Program-made: the position numbers and the translations under genes | Origin: Ralstonia mannitolilytica | GTDB lineage: Bacteria > Pseudomonadota > Gammaproteobacteria > Burkholderiales > Burkholderiaceae | Direction of reading: 5' to 3' | NCBI RefSeq assembly: GCF_905397375.1 | Contig: NZ_CAJPVG010000023.1 | Span: 1 to 11,037 of the forward strand | DNA length: 11,037 nt | Shown: positions 1 to 6,661 of the stretch, one piece after another | Numbering within the stretch: position 1 is the first letter of the stretch | How the letters are laid out: the number at the start of each line of letters is the position of its first letter | Notes under the pieces: model-generated | Databases searched by the model: none | Told to the model about the DNA's origin: nothing | Seen by the model: the letters and a program-made list of their open reading frames with translations, nothing else

Positions 1-72
1 CGCCAAAAACACCTCGCGCCGCGTGCGCTTGCGGCTCCCCAGACCCTCGGCATCACCGAACGACAGCTGCAT
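1..72 (-). CDS. IS5-family transposase, N-terminal 24 codons (partial)
   Basis: Only the first 24 residues are in the window, and the gene runs off the left edge. The peptide begins MQLSFGDAE and continues with a basic stretch (RKRTRREVFLA), the characteristic opening of many IS5-family DDE transposases; recognition is from memory of the family. The start ATG is on the minus strand at 72-70, and there is no stop in the visible part. Together with the terminal repeat ending at 135, this identifies the element type. Whether the full transposase is intact cannot be judged here. Confidence 0.8.
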   Translation of the reverse strand, partial: MQLSFGDAEGLGSRKRTRREVFLA

Positions 73-135
73 CGCACTCACCCCGATCACGGTGAGGCAT
101 TGTCGCGCAATGGGGCGGAGTTGTTCAGACCTTCC
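1..135 (-). mobile_element. IS5-family insertion sequence, transposase-start end (partial)
   Basis: Terminal part of an insertion sequence that continues leftward out of the window. The tip lies at 135: reading inward on the minus strand it begins GGAAGGTCTGAACAAC, an IS5-type terminal repeat. The flanking tetranucleotide at 136-139 is TTAA, which fits the YTAR target preference of IS5 elements. The transposase start codon is about 60 bp inside the tip, as expected for the promoter-proximal end. The same 16 bases occur at 10930-10945, where they mark another IS end. Confidence 0.8.
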
Positions 136-304
136 TTAAATAGGCCGCCAACTCGTCGAGCGCGAAGACGTCTCGCTGGGCGGTTTTCACAGCCCACCGC
201 ACACTACCGTTAGTTCGCTGCTCAATCGTTGCAGGTGCTTGGAAACAATTGCGATGTGGTGCCCTGGTGTGTAGATTTCAAGGGGACGCCACAAGTACTC
301 TTGA
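136..304. other. Intergenic stretch, no recognisable gene
   Basis: About 170 bases between the IS5-type tip and the ISXO2-like remnant. A minus-strand frame is open from 277 down to the IS tip, about 48 codons including the stretch RWAVKTAQRDVFALDELAAY. It has no ATG and is bounded upstream by a stop at 280-278. It could be an interior fragment of a gene cut by the IS insertion, but I recognise no family. The bases just left of 305 may include the lost terminal repeat of the ISXO2-like element, which I cannot delimit. Confidence 0.3.
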
Positions 305-445
305 TTAGCAATGTCCCTCAGCCCACCTGATCATCTGCAACGGGCAAGCGCACGTACGCGCCGCTGCGATGATCAGGCGCGGGAGGGTGGTTTTAAGATC
401 GAATCGGCGATTGAAGCAATAAGCCACTTCGGCAGTCGTCGCTGC
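305..445 (-). pseudogene. ISXO2-like (IS1595-family) transposase, C-terminal remnant
   Basis: The minus-strand frame ending with the stop at 307-305 encodes EVAYCFNRRFDLKTTLPRL followed by an Ala-rich stretch and ending MIRWAEGHC. The FNRRFDL...PRL block and the terminal R-x-AE-x-x-C ending resemble the C-termini of ISXO2-like DDE transposases of the IS1595 family. No start codon or catalytic core is present, so this is a remnant of about 45 codons. Its upstream boundary near 445 is approximate, because the frame loses resemblance there. Recognition is from memory of the family and needs a search. Confidence 0.5.
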
Positions 446-471
446 GGATCGCGTTCCGCGAATCGCTGCCG

Positions 472-666
472 TCAGAGCCACTCGCCGAACTTTTCCACCT
501 TGTCGTCGCCGGCCTGCGGTCGGTCAGGCAAGACCAAGTGCTCGTATCCCTGCCTGACGGCCTGGTCTCGGATCGCGTGCACCCGGGAAACGGCATCTAC
601 GAACTCCTGCTCGGTCAGCTTGTGAATGCGATCTGGTGCCAGTAACTCGCGCAGCTCAGACGACTA
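472..666 (-). pseudogene. Unrecognised truncated reading frame
   Basis: A minus-strand frame between stops (ending at 474-472, opening after a stop near 669-667) encodes about 64 residues. It includes LTEQEFVDAVSRVHAIRDQA, then a Gly/Tyr-containing stretch and VEKFGEWL just before the stop. The composition is protein-like: amphipathic helix character, mixed charge, no low complexity. There is no ATG start, and it sits between IS debris and the regulator gene, so I read it as the tail or an interior fragment of a broken gene. I do not recognise the family. Confidence 0.3.
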
Positions 667-692
667 CTCCTGAAGGCAACGACAGCAGAGCG

Positions 693-725
693 GCCCGCTC
701 GCGCCCGGTCAGTGCGCGAGCGGGC
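693..725 (-). terminator. Hairpin over the LysR stop codon, probable terminator
   Basis: A perfect 12-bp inverted repeat, GCCCGCTCGCGC at 693-704 and GCGCGAGCGGGC at 714-725, with a 9-base loop holding the minus-strand stop codon at 711-709. The very GC-rich stem fits a transcription terminator for the minus-strand regulator gene. The downstream minus-strand sequence lacks a long T run, so intrinsic termination is likely but not certain. Confidence 0.55.
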
Positions 726-1623
726 GCGCCAGCGCCTCACGCCAGGCCAGCACCAGCGGCGACGGCGGACGGCCCTTCAGTTCCACGCGCCACAGGAGCC
801 GGACCAGCTTGGGTGCGCCTGATAGCTTGAGGGCAGCCACTTCACGCAGCGCCAGCAGCTCGCGCACCACGCGCATCGGCAGCAGTGCCACCCCCAGGCC
901 GGCCGCGACGGCGCGGGCGATGCCTTCGTTGCTGCCGATCTCTATGCATCGCTGTGGCCGGATCGCGAGTTCGTGCAGCAGCCGGTCGGCCACGTCGCGG
1001 GTGCCGGAGCCCGGCTCGCGCAGCAGCCAGATCTCGCTGCTCAGTGTGGCGGCGGTGAGGCGTCGGCTGCGCGCCAGCGGCGAGTGCACGCCAGCGACGA
1101 CGCACAGCGGCTCCTCGCGCCACGTGTGCGCTGCAAGACGCGGGTCGTGCACATCGCCCTCGACCAGACCGATGTCGATGCGGCAGTCGAGCAGGGCCTC
1201 GCAGACCATCTGCGTGTTGCCCTGAACCACTTGCACATCGACGGCTGGATGGCGATGCACAAAGTCCGCCAGCAGTTGGGGCAGCCAGTAGGCACCCACG
1301 GTGGTGCTGGCCCCCACCCGCAGGCGACCGCGCTGCAGCCCCACGCGCGCCTGCACGTCTTCGATCGCGGCCCGCTCCAGCGCAAAGATGCCCCGTGCAT
1401 GCTCGAACACCGCCGCACCGTCCGGCGTCAGTTGCACGCCCCGGGCGCTCTTGGGGCCGCCCGCGCCACGTTCGAGCAAGGGTAGGCCGATCTGGCATTC
1501 CAGCTCGCGCACGGCTTTGGAGACAGCGGGCTGGCTGATGAACAGGGCCTCGGCCGCGCGCGAGAAGCTTCGCAGCTCAGCCACAGTGAAGAACACGCGC
1601 AGCAGGTGAAGATTCAGTCGCAT
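709..1623 (-). CDS. LysR-family transcriptional regulator
   Basis: A 304-residue LysR-type regulator, the usual length for the family. Residues 1-60 form the winged helix-turn-helix (LHLLRVFFTVAE, then SFSRAAEALFISQPAVSKAV). A linker helix follows, and from about residue 92 comes the periplasmic-binding-like effector domain (RLRVGASTTVGAYWLPQLL). It is transcribed divergently from the YeiH-type transporter gene, with 131 bp between the two starts. That arrangement matches E. coli yeiE-yeiH, and LysR regulators commonly control their divergent neighbour. The effector domain resembles the CysB/CbbR/YeiE branch, so a sulfur-related or anionic ligand is plausible but inferred. An inverted repeat overlaps its start codon, suggesting autoregulation. 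The stop codon sits in the loop of a strong hairpin. Confidence 0.92.
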   Translation of the reverse strand: MRLNLHLLRVFFTVAELRSFSRAAEALFISQPAVSKAVRELECQIGLPLLERGAGGPKSARGVQLTPDGAAVFEHARGIFALERAAIEDVQARVGLQRGRLRVGASTTVGAYWLPQLLADFVHRHPAVDVQVVQGNTQMVCEALLDCRIDIGLVEGDVHDPRLAAHTWREEPLCVVAGVHSPLARSRRLTAATLSSEIWLLREPGSGTRDVADRLLHELAIRPQRCIEIGSNEGIARAVAAGLGVALLPMRVVRELLALREVAALKLSGAPKLVRLLWRVELKGRPPSPLVLAWREALARPLAH

Positions 1624-1635
1624 AACTTAAAGTTA
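1623..1635. promoter_or_regulatory. Inverted repeat at the LysR start, candidate operator
   Basis: TAACTT-A-AAGTTA is a perfect palindrome with 6-bp arms, AT-rich within GC-rich DNA. It touches the minus-strand start codon at 1623-1621, inside the divergent LysR/yeiH intergenic region. LysR regulators bind AT-rich dyads with the T-N11-A pattern. The position over its own start suggests autorepression by the neighbouring regulator. This is an inference from symmetry and location only. Confidence 0.45.
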
Positions 1636-1754
1636 CGTTTTCTTGAAAAGAATGTATTGGACTCATGGTACCAGATGCAGGAAGCTGACGTGCATCGCGG
1701 CGCTCATAGCGGTCTCTAAGCGCCAGCCAACGTTTTCCGTGAAGGAGTCCGACC

Positions 1755-2801
1755 ATGTCCACCTCGTTGTCCGCCACGACCTCTGCGCCTCCGACCTGGA
1801 GGACGCGTGCCTGGTGGCAAGGCCTGGCGCTGGCGGGGCTACTTGCCGCCGCCGCCATGGTGGCGGCGCAGACGCCTTGGGCGGGGCGCTGGGGCCTGTC
1901 GGCGCTGACGCTGGCCATCGTGCTGGGCATCGTGGCCGGCAACACGTTCTTTCCGGCCATCGCCGCGCACACGGCTGCCGGGGTCGATTTCTCCAAGAAC
2001 CGGCTGCTGCGCGCGGGCATCGTGCTGTACGGTTTTCGCATCACCTTCCAGCAGATCGGCGCCATCGGCTGGGCCGGCGTGGTGATCGATGCGCTGATGG
2101 TGGCGCTGACCTTTGTTCTCGCGCTGCAGCTGGGCACGCGCGTGTTCAAGCTGGACCGGCAGACCTCGATGCTGATCGGCGCGGGCAGCGCGATCTGCGG
2201 CGCCGCCGCCGTGATGGCCGCCGAGCCGGTGGTGCGCGCGCAGGCGCACAAGGTGTCGGTGGCCGTGGCCACGGTGGTCGTGTTCGGCACGCTGGCGATG
2301 TTCGCCTACCCGCTGCTGTACCCGTACCTGCACCTGTCCGAGCAGGCCTATGGCGTGTACGCGGGCTCGACGATCCACGAGGTGGCGCAGGTGGTGGCCG
2401 CCGGGCGCAGCGTCAGCGAGCCGGCCGCCGCCACGGCCGTCATCGTCAAGATGCTGCGCGTGATGATGCTTGCGCCGTTCCTGCTGGCGCTGTCAAGGGC
2501 CGACCGGGCCGACGGACAGGGTGGCGCGGCCCGCATCACCATTCCCTGGTTCGCGCTGGTGTTCATCGCCGCCGCCGGCGTGAATTCGCTGGGGTGGCTG
2601 CCGCCGCAATGGGTCGCGGCCCTGGTGCAGCTCGACACCGTGCTGCTGGCCATGGCGATGGCCGCGCTCGGGCTGCGTACCCACGTGGGAGCCATCCGCC
2701 AAGCGGGCCTTAAGCCCTTGCTGCTGGCGGCCACGCTGTTCGGTTTTCTGATGGTCGGCGGCTATGGTGTGAACCGGGCCGTCAGCCACTGGCTGGGGTG
2801 A
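1755..2801 (+). CDS. yeiH: YeiH/UPF0324-family membrane protein, putative sulfate exporter
   Basis: A 348-residue polytopic inner-membrane protein with around ten hydrophobic segments, normal length for the YeiH family (Pfam Cons_hypoth698), often annotated as putative sulfate exporter. The family's conserved loop GAGSAICGAAAVMA begins near residue 142, and NTFFPAIAAHTAAGVDFSKN near the N-terminus is also typical. The chosen ATG has a good ribosome-binding site (AAGGAG at 1742-1747, 7-base gap). It is divergent from a LysR gene, as in E. coli yeiE-yeiH, and lies just upstream of a sulfite dehydrogenase operon. A role in moving sulfate, sulfite or a sulfonate is therefore plausible. Substrate is not proven for most family members, so the function is inferred. 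Confidence 0.9.
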   Translation: MSTSLSATTSAPPTWRTRAWWQGLALAGLLAAAAMVAAQTPWAGRWGLSALTLAIVLGIVAGNTFFPAIAAHTAAGVDFSKNRLLRAGIVLYGFRITFQQIGAIGWAGVVIDALMVALTFVLALQLGTRVFKLDRQTSMLIGAGSAICGAAAVMAAEPVVRAQAHKVSVAVATVVVFGTLAMFAYPLLYPYLHLSEQAYGVYAGSTIHEVAQVVAAGRSVSEPAAATAVIVKMLRVMMLAPFLLALSRADRADGQGGAARITIPWFALVFIAAAGVNSLGWLPPQWVAALVQLDTVLLAMAMAALGLRTHVGAIRQAGLKPLLLAATLFGFLMVGGYGVNRAVSHWLG

Positions 2802-2839
2802 AGCATGCCGCGATGAGGCGATGAGTTTTGCGCCCAGGC

Positions 2840-2868
2840 GGGAATAAACCGGCCGACGCTCCCGTATA
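2840..2868 (+). promoter_or_regulatory. Candidate ECF-sigma promoter upstream of the sulfite operon
   Basis: GGAATA (2841-2846, inside GGGAATAAACC) and CGTATA (2863-2868) are separated by 16 bases and lie about 50 bases before the start of the NTF2-like gene. A GGAA-type -35 box with a short, conserved -10 element at this spacing is the standard layout of ECF-sigma promoters. As the second gene encodes an ECF factor, autoregulation is plausible. I see no clear second copy before the sorA-like gene. Confidence 0.4.
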
Positions 2869-2918
2869 CCTCAATGTCAACCTCATTTCTTCCACCCACG
2901 TACTAAGGACTACCGATC

Positions 2919-3353
2919 ATGAAACGACTCACCGCCACCGCCACCGCTTTCGCTCTCGCGACCCTGTTCAGCGGCACGGCGTTCGCCGGACCCGCCGACG
3001 ACGCCCGCACGCACTTCCAGGCCATCGGCTCGGGCGATCTGGCCGCGCTGATGCGCGGCTATGCCGACAACGCCCACCTCACCTGGGTTGGGGGGCCGCT
3101 GGACGGCAGCTACGCGGGCGCCGATGCGATCCGCGGCGTGTGGGAAAAGTTCACCAAGTCCCAAGGGGCCTTGAAGGTGTCGGTCGACAAGGTCGAGGAA
3201 GCCGCCAACCCCAGGGGCGCGACCGTGACCGCCAATGTGCAGTTCGAGGGCAAGCAGCCAATCAAAGTGCGCTATGTGTTGATCTACCGCGACGCGAAGA
3301 TCGTCAACGAAACCTGGCAGATCGATCCGAAACTGGCGGTCGCCAGCTACTGA
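2919..3353 (+). CDS. Secreted NTF2/SnoaL-like domain protein
   Basis: A 144-residue protein with a Sec signal peptide: residues 1-22, with a basic start, a hydrophobic core and cleavage after AFA. The mature part looks like the NTF2/SnoaL/DUF4440 fold: an N-terminal helix (DDARTHFQAIGSGDLAALM), a YADNAHLTWVGGP segment, G-x-D-x-I-R-x-x-W, then alternating beta strands to the end. These small cone-shaped proteins bind or turn over small ligands, or act as accessory subunits; no catalytic residue can be assigned. It is first in the ECF-sigma operon, with an AAGGA ribosome-binding site 9 bases before the ATG, and ends 23 bases before the sigma gene. SnoaL-like domains occur fused to ECF41 sigma factors, but here the protein is separate and exported. 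Confidence 0.75.
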   Translation: MKRLTATATAFALATLFSGTAFAGPADDARTHFQAIGSGDLAALMRGYADNAHLTWVGGPLDGSYAGADAIRGVWEKFTKSQGALKVSVDKVEEAANPRGATVTANVQFEGKQPIKVRYVLIYRDAKIVNETWQIDPKLAVASY

Positions 3354-3376
3354 TCGGCCACACAGGCCCCGGCGCG

Positions 3377-3904
3377 ATGAATGCGCAGGAGGTGTCACTG
3401 ACCGAGGCGGGCGCGCTTATGGTCGCCGCCCTGCCGCGCCTGCACCGCTACGCCTGCGCGCTCGTGGGCGACCGCGCCGCTGCCGACGACCTGGTACAGG
3501 ACACCCTGGAGCGGGCCTGGGCGCGCATCGACAGTTGGCGGCCGGACGGCGACATGCGCGCCTGGCTGTTTAGCATCCTGCACAACCTGCATGTGGACCA
3601 GCGCCGCCGGCCCGCCGTGGCGACCGTGCCCCTGCATGACGAAGCGCTGGCGTTGCCGGTGAGGGCTTCACAGACCGATGGCCTGGACATGAGAGATCTC
3701 GAAACCGCGCTGCGGCAGATTCCGACCGAGCAGCGCGAGGTGCTGCTGCTGGTGGCGCTGGAAGACATGAGCTACGAGGAGATCGCGCGTACGCTCGGCG
3801 TGCCACTGGGCACCGTGGTGTCGCGCCTGTCGCGTGGGCGGGCTCGCCTGGGTGGCGTGATGGAGGGGCGTTCTCAACCCCAGACTCTGAAGGTGGTGAA
3901 ATGA
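3377..3904 (+). CDS. ECF-type RNA polymerase sigma factor
   Basis: A 175-residue ECF (group 4) sigma factor with only regions 2 and 4, standard size. Region 2 spans roughly residues 15-80 (LHRYACALVGDRAAADDLVQ, then ERAW and RAWLFSILHNLHVDQRRR). Region 4 spans about 112-165 (IPTEQREVLLLVALEDMSYE, then EIARTLGVPLGTVVSRLSRG). The frame is open further upstream, but homology starts only after MNAQEV, so I chose the ATG at 3377. That start has no clear ribosome-binding site; an AGGAGG lies just inside the gene at 3387-3392, so a shorter in-frame start is possible. The stop overlaps the next gene's start by 4 bases (ATGA), implying translational coupling with its anti-sigma factor. The neighbouring sulfite dehydrogenase suggests it controls sulfite oxidation. 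Confidence 0.92.
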   Translation: MNAQEVSLTEAGALMVAALPRLHRYACALVGDRAAADDLVQDTLERAWARIDSWRPDGDMRAWLFSILHNLHVDQRRRPAVATVPLHDEALALPVRASQTDGLDMRDLETALRQIPTEQREVLLLVALEDMSYEEIARTLGVPLGTVVSRLSRGRARLGGVMEGRSQPQTLKVVK

Positions 3905-4743
3905 ACGCATTGCCCATCACCGAAGCCGATCTGCAGGCTTATGTCGATGGCCTGTTGCCCGAATACCGGCGCGCCGAGATCGAAAGCTACCTGGCAGAGC
4001 GCCCGCAGGAGGCGCAGCGCCTGCAGGCCTACCGGCAAGACAAGCAGGCGATCAAGGCGCTGTACGGGTCGCTGCTGGATGAACCCGTTCCCGACGTATT
4101 GCTGCAGGCTGCCCGTGCGCCGCGCACGCGCTCCGCTGCACCCCACGCGGGAACGCGCCTGTCGCGCTGGTCGCTCGAACGCGTGGCCGCGGGCTTTTCA
4201 CTGGTGTTTGTGGGTGCAGGCGCAGGCTGGCTGGGGCGAGGCGCCTTGCAACCGCCAGAGATGCTCGCCCGATCGACCCGTGGACCGGCGGCCATCATCA
4301 ACGCGGCGGCCGGCAGCCTGTCCCGGCAAGCCGCCATCGCGCACGTGGTCTACAGCCCCGACGTGCGGCGCCCGGTGGAGATCGGCGCCGACCAGGAAGA
4401 CCAGCTGGTCGCCTGGCTGTCCAAGCGCCTGGGCGCAAAGATCCGCCCCCCGAAGCTGGGCGCGCTGGGCTACGAGCTGATCGGCGGGCGCCTGCTGCCG
4501 GGATCAAGCGGCCCGGTGGCGCAGTTCATGTACCACGACGCCACGGGGCAGCGGCTGACCCTGTATGTCACCCACGAGCAGGCCGCCAACCAGGACACCG
4601 GCTTCCGCTTCGCACAGGAGGGGCCGGTCAACGTGTTCTATTGGATCGACGGCAAATTCGGCAATGCTTTGTCGGCCGGTATCAACAAGGGCGAGCTCGC
4701 GCGCATCGCAACAGCCGTCTATTCCCAACTGCAACCGAGCTGA
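3901..4743 (+). CDS. Membrane-anchored anti-sigma factor, no zinc-finger motif
   Basis: A 280-residue protein coupled by a 4-base overlap to the ECF sigma gene, the classic position of its anti-sigma factor. The cytosolic part (about 1-90) begins ITEADLQAYVDGLLP and continues with the helical REIE-type stretch (AEIESYLAERPQEAQRLQAY) typical of anti-sigma domains. It lacks the H-x3-C-x2-C zinc-binding motif of the ZAS group. One membrane segment lies at about residues 95-111 (VAAGFSLVFVGAGAGWL). The remaining ~165 residues should be periplasmic, with a globular region containing YELIGGRLLPG, LTLYVTHEQAA and FYWIDGKFGNALSAG. That domain is the likely sensor; given the operon, sulfite or a sulfite-generated stress is a reasonable but unproven signal. 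Confidence 0.85.
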   Translation: MNALPITEADLQAYVDGLLPEYRRAEIESYLAERPQEAQRLQAYRQDKQAIKALYGSLLDEPVPDVLLQAARAPRTRSAAPHAGTRLSRWSLERVAAGFSLVFVGAGAGWLGRGALQPPEMLARSTRGPAAIINAAAGSLSRQAAIAHVVYSPDVRRPVEIGADQEDQLVAWLSKRLGAKIRPPKLGALGYELIGGRLLPGSSGPVAQFMYHDATGQRLTLYVTHEQAANQDTGFRFAQEGPVNVFYWIDGKFGNALSAGINKGELARIATAVYSQLQPS

Positions 4744-4747
4744 ACGC

Positions 4748-5239
4748 ATGCAGACCCCCGCCTTCACGATCACGTTGCTCTCGAGATCAACCCGCCCGCT
4801 GGTGTTTGCTGCCTTGGCCATGTTGGTAGCTTCACCGGCGCTGGCGCAACACGCCCACTCCCACCCGGCCGCAACCCTAATGCAATCCCCGCCGGCTTTC
4901 GTGGCGAGCACGGCCAAACCTTTCGCCCAATTGATGGACGACGCGATGGCGGTGATGGAGCACGACATGCGCGCCGCGCCGATGAACGGCAACCCGGACC
5001 ACGACTTCGTCACGATGATGATTCCGCACCATCAAGGCGCCATCGACATGGCCAAGGCCGTCCTCCTGCATACCCAGGACCCCGAGCTGCGCAACCTGGC
5101 GCTGTCGATCATCACCGAGCAACACAACGAAATCCGGCTGATGCAGGCCTGGCTCGCACGACATGCCGACGGTGCCGCCACCCAGGACGCAGCGGGCAAC
5201 CCATCCCACTCCACCAGCACAACACAAGGAACCCGGTGA
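4748..5239 (+). CDS. Secreted DUF305-domain protein
   Basis: A 163-residue exported protein. The signal peptide is about residues 1-33, ending SPALA, followed by a His-rich start (QHAHSH). The DUF305 core carries the family signature HDFVTMMIPHHQGAIDMAKA with the HH pair at residues 94-95, then ITEQHNEIRLMQAWL. DUF305 is a ferritin-like four-helix fold found in periplasmic proteins, often near copper-handling genes. Its conserved His and Met residues could bind metal, but no reaction is established. The ATG is 4 bases after the anti-sigma stop, without an obvious ribosome-binding site, so it is probably translated by coupling. The longer upstream in-frame reading overlaps the anti-sigma gene and lacks the signal peptide at its start. 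The stop overlaps the next ATG by one base. Confidence 0.85.
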   Translation: MQTPAFTITLLSRSTRPLVFAALAMLVASPALAQHAHSHPAATLMQSPPAFVASTAKPFAQLMDDAMAVMEHDMRAAPMNGNPDHDFVTMMIPHHQGAIDMAKAVLLHTQDPELRNLALSIITEQHNEIRLMQAWLARHADGAATQDAAGNPSHSTSTTQGTR

Positions 5240-6624
5240 TGAAACGACTCTCCCTCACTCTGCCGCTGGCATTGTTCAGCAGCATCGTGCTGGCCGCGCC
5301 GGCCCCCGCCGATCGCGTCTACACCGCCGACCAGAACACCAACACGGTGTCGGTGATCGATCCTTCGTCCAACACGCTGCTGGGCCAGATCCGGCTGGGC
5401 AACGTGCGGCCGGAGGTGCTGTCGCCGTTGTACAAGGGTGAGCTCAACGTGCACGGCCTGGGCTTCTCGCCTGACCACAAGACCCTGGTCGCGATTTCCA
5501 ACGGCTCCAATTCGGTCGCCTTCATCGACACCGCCACCAACCAGGTCAAAGGCATCGCCTACATCGGCCGCTCGCCGCACGAGGCGTTCTTCACGCCGGA
5601 CGGCAAGCACGTGTGGGCGGTCGTGCGCGGCGAGAACTACGTGTCCGTGATCGATGCCGCGACCTTCAAGGAAGTCGGCCGCATCGAAACCGCGCCCGGG
5701 CCGGGCATGGTGCTGTTCCATCCGCAGAAGAACATCGCCTTCGTGGTGCACAGCTTCACGCCGGAGGTGGACGTGATCGACGTGCCCACGCGCAAGGTGA
5801 TCAAGCGCATCCCGGTGGTCAGCCCGTTCTCGCCCTTCCTGCAGTTAACCCCGGACTTCAAGGAAGTGTGGATGACGCACAAGGACGTGGGCAAGGTGAC
5901 CCGCATCGACACCGATACGCTTCAGGTCAAGGGCGTGATCGAGACCGGATTCATCACCAACCACCTCGGGTTCGCCAAGACCGCACGCGGCACGCTGGCC
6001 TACGTGACCATCGGCGGCGAGAACGTGGTGAAGGTCTACACCACCGACGCCACGCCCAAGCTGCTGGCCACCATCCCGGTGGGCGCGCTACCGCACGGCA
6101 TCTGGCCATCCGACGATGGCACGCGCATGTACGTGGGGCTGGAAAACGGTGACGCGGTGGACGTGATCGACACCGCCACCGACCGGGTGATCGCTCGCGC
6201 ACCCGTGGGGCAGGCCCCGCAGGCGCTGGTCTATGTGTCGAACGCCGTGCCCAGCGGCACGGGCACAGCCCACCTCGTGCCCCGCGTCAACGACGAGCCA
6301 GTCAACATTACGCTCAAAGCCACGCAGGGAGAGGCCCGCGGCTTCGTCGTGGCGCGCAACCTGGGGCTGGTGGACGCTCTGGAAGTCTTCCTCTTCAAGC
6401 TCAAGCCGCAAACGGTGTACAACGTGTATGTGAGCAGCCAGCGTTCGCCGATCGCGAGTTTCAAGACCAACCCCGCCGGGGCGGCCAACGGCACGGTGAT
6501 CGGCCCGCTGCGAGACGCGGTGACCACCATGTCGTCGAAAACGCCTTCCGTCGCGCAGATTCTCGTGGTCGAAGGTGATGCGGCGGCGCAGGCGTCGAAT
6601 GCAGTTCTGGTGAGCGCCCGATAG
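5239..6624 (+). CDS. Secreted YVTN-type beta-propeller protein
   Basis: A 461-residue exported protein from the ATG at 5239 (AAGGA 8 bases upstream; a GTG directly before it is also possible). A signal peptide of about 20 residues ends VLAAPA. Repeats of the form V-x-V-I-D-x-x-T-x-x-V-x-x-x-I-x-x-G recur about every 42-45 residues to roughly residue 335, for example NTVSVIDPSSN, NYVSVIDAATFKEVG and DAVDVIDTATDRVIA, making a likely seven-bladed YVTN propeller. The last ~110 residues form a separate beta-rich domain (LEVFLFKLKPQTVYNVYVSS). Such propellers serve as periplasmic binding or scaffold proteins, and some accompany redox enzymes. No catalytic residues are assignable. Its place in the operon suggests a partner role with the sulfite dehydrogenase, which is inference. 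Confidence 0.85.
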   Translation: MKRLSLTLPLALFSSIVLAAPAPADRVYTADQNTNTVSVIDPSSNTLLGQIRLGNVRPEVLSPLYKGELNVHGLGFSPDHKTLVAISNGSNSVAFIDTATNQVKGIAYIGRSPHEAFFTPDGKHVWAVVRGENYVSVIDAATFKEVGRIETAPGPGMVLFHPQKNIAFVVHSFTPEVDVIDVPTRKVIKRIPVVSPFSPFLQLTPDFKEVWMTHKDVGKVTRIDTDTLQVKGVIETGFITNHLGFAKTARGTLAYVTIGGENVVKVYTTDATPKLLATIPVGALPHGIWPSDDGTRMYVGLENGDAVDVIDTATDRVIARAPVGQAPQALVYVSNAVPSGTGTAHLVPRVNDEPVNITLKATQGEARGFVVARNLGLVDALEVFLFKLKPQTVYNVYVSSQRSPIASFKTNPAGAANGTVIGPLRDAVTTMSSKTPSVAQILVVEGDAAAQASNAVLVSAR

Positions 6625-6629
6625 GGCGC
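6614..6629 (+). other. Short hairpin across the propeller stop codon
   Basis: GCGCCC (6614-6619) and GGGCGC (6624-6629) enclose a 4-base loop that overlaps the TAG stop at 6622-6624. It is followed by GGTTT rather than a T run. It lies in the largest gap of the operon, 37 bases before the sorA-like gene. It may act as an mRNA stability or partial termination element, setting different levels for the upstream and downstream genes; this is weakly supported. Confidence 0.3.
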
Positions 6630-6661
6630 GGTTTCCCATCTACTCGAAGAAGGAGACAAAC

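Noticed and set aside
1643..2713. Plus-strand 356-residue frame overlapping yeiH
   Set aside because: Gly/Arg/His-rich shadow with no domains; the overlapping frame encodes a well-formed membrane protein with a ribosome-binding site.
2828..3376. Long upstream in-frame extension of the sigma factor reading frame
   Set aside because: It overlaps the NTF2-like gene in another frame, has Arg-rich shadow composition and no sigma homology; the real start is near 3377.
4565..4747. Upstream extension of the DUF305 reading frame
   Set aside because: It lies inside the anti-sigma gene and would bury the signal peptide; the ATG at 4748 places the signal peptide at the N-terminus.
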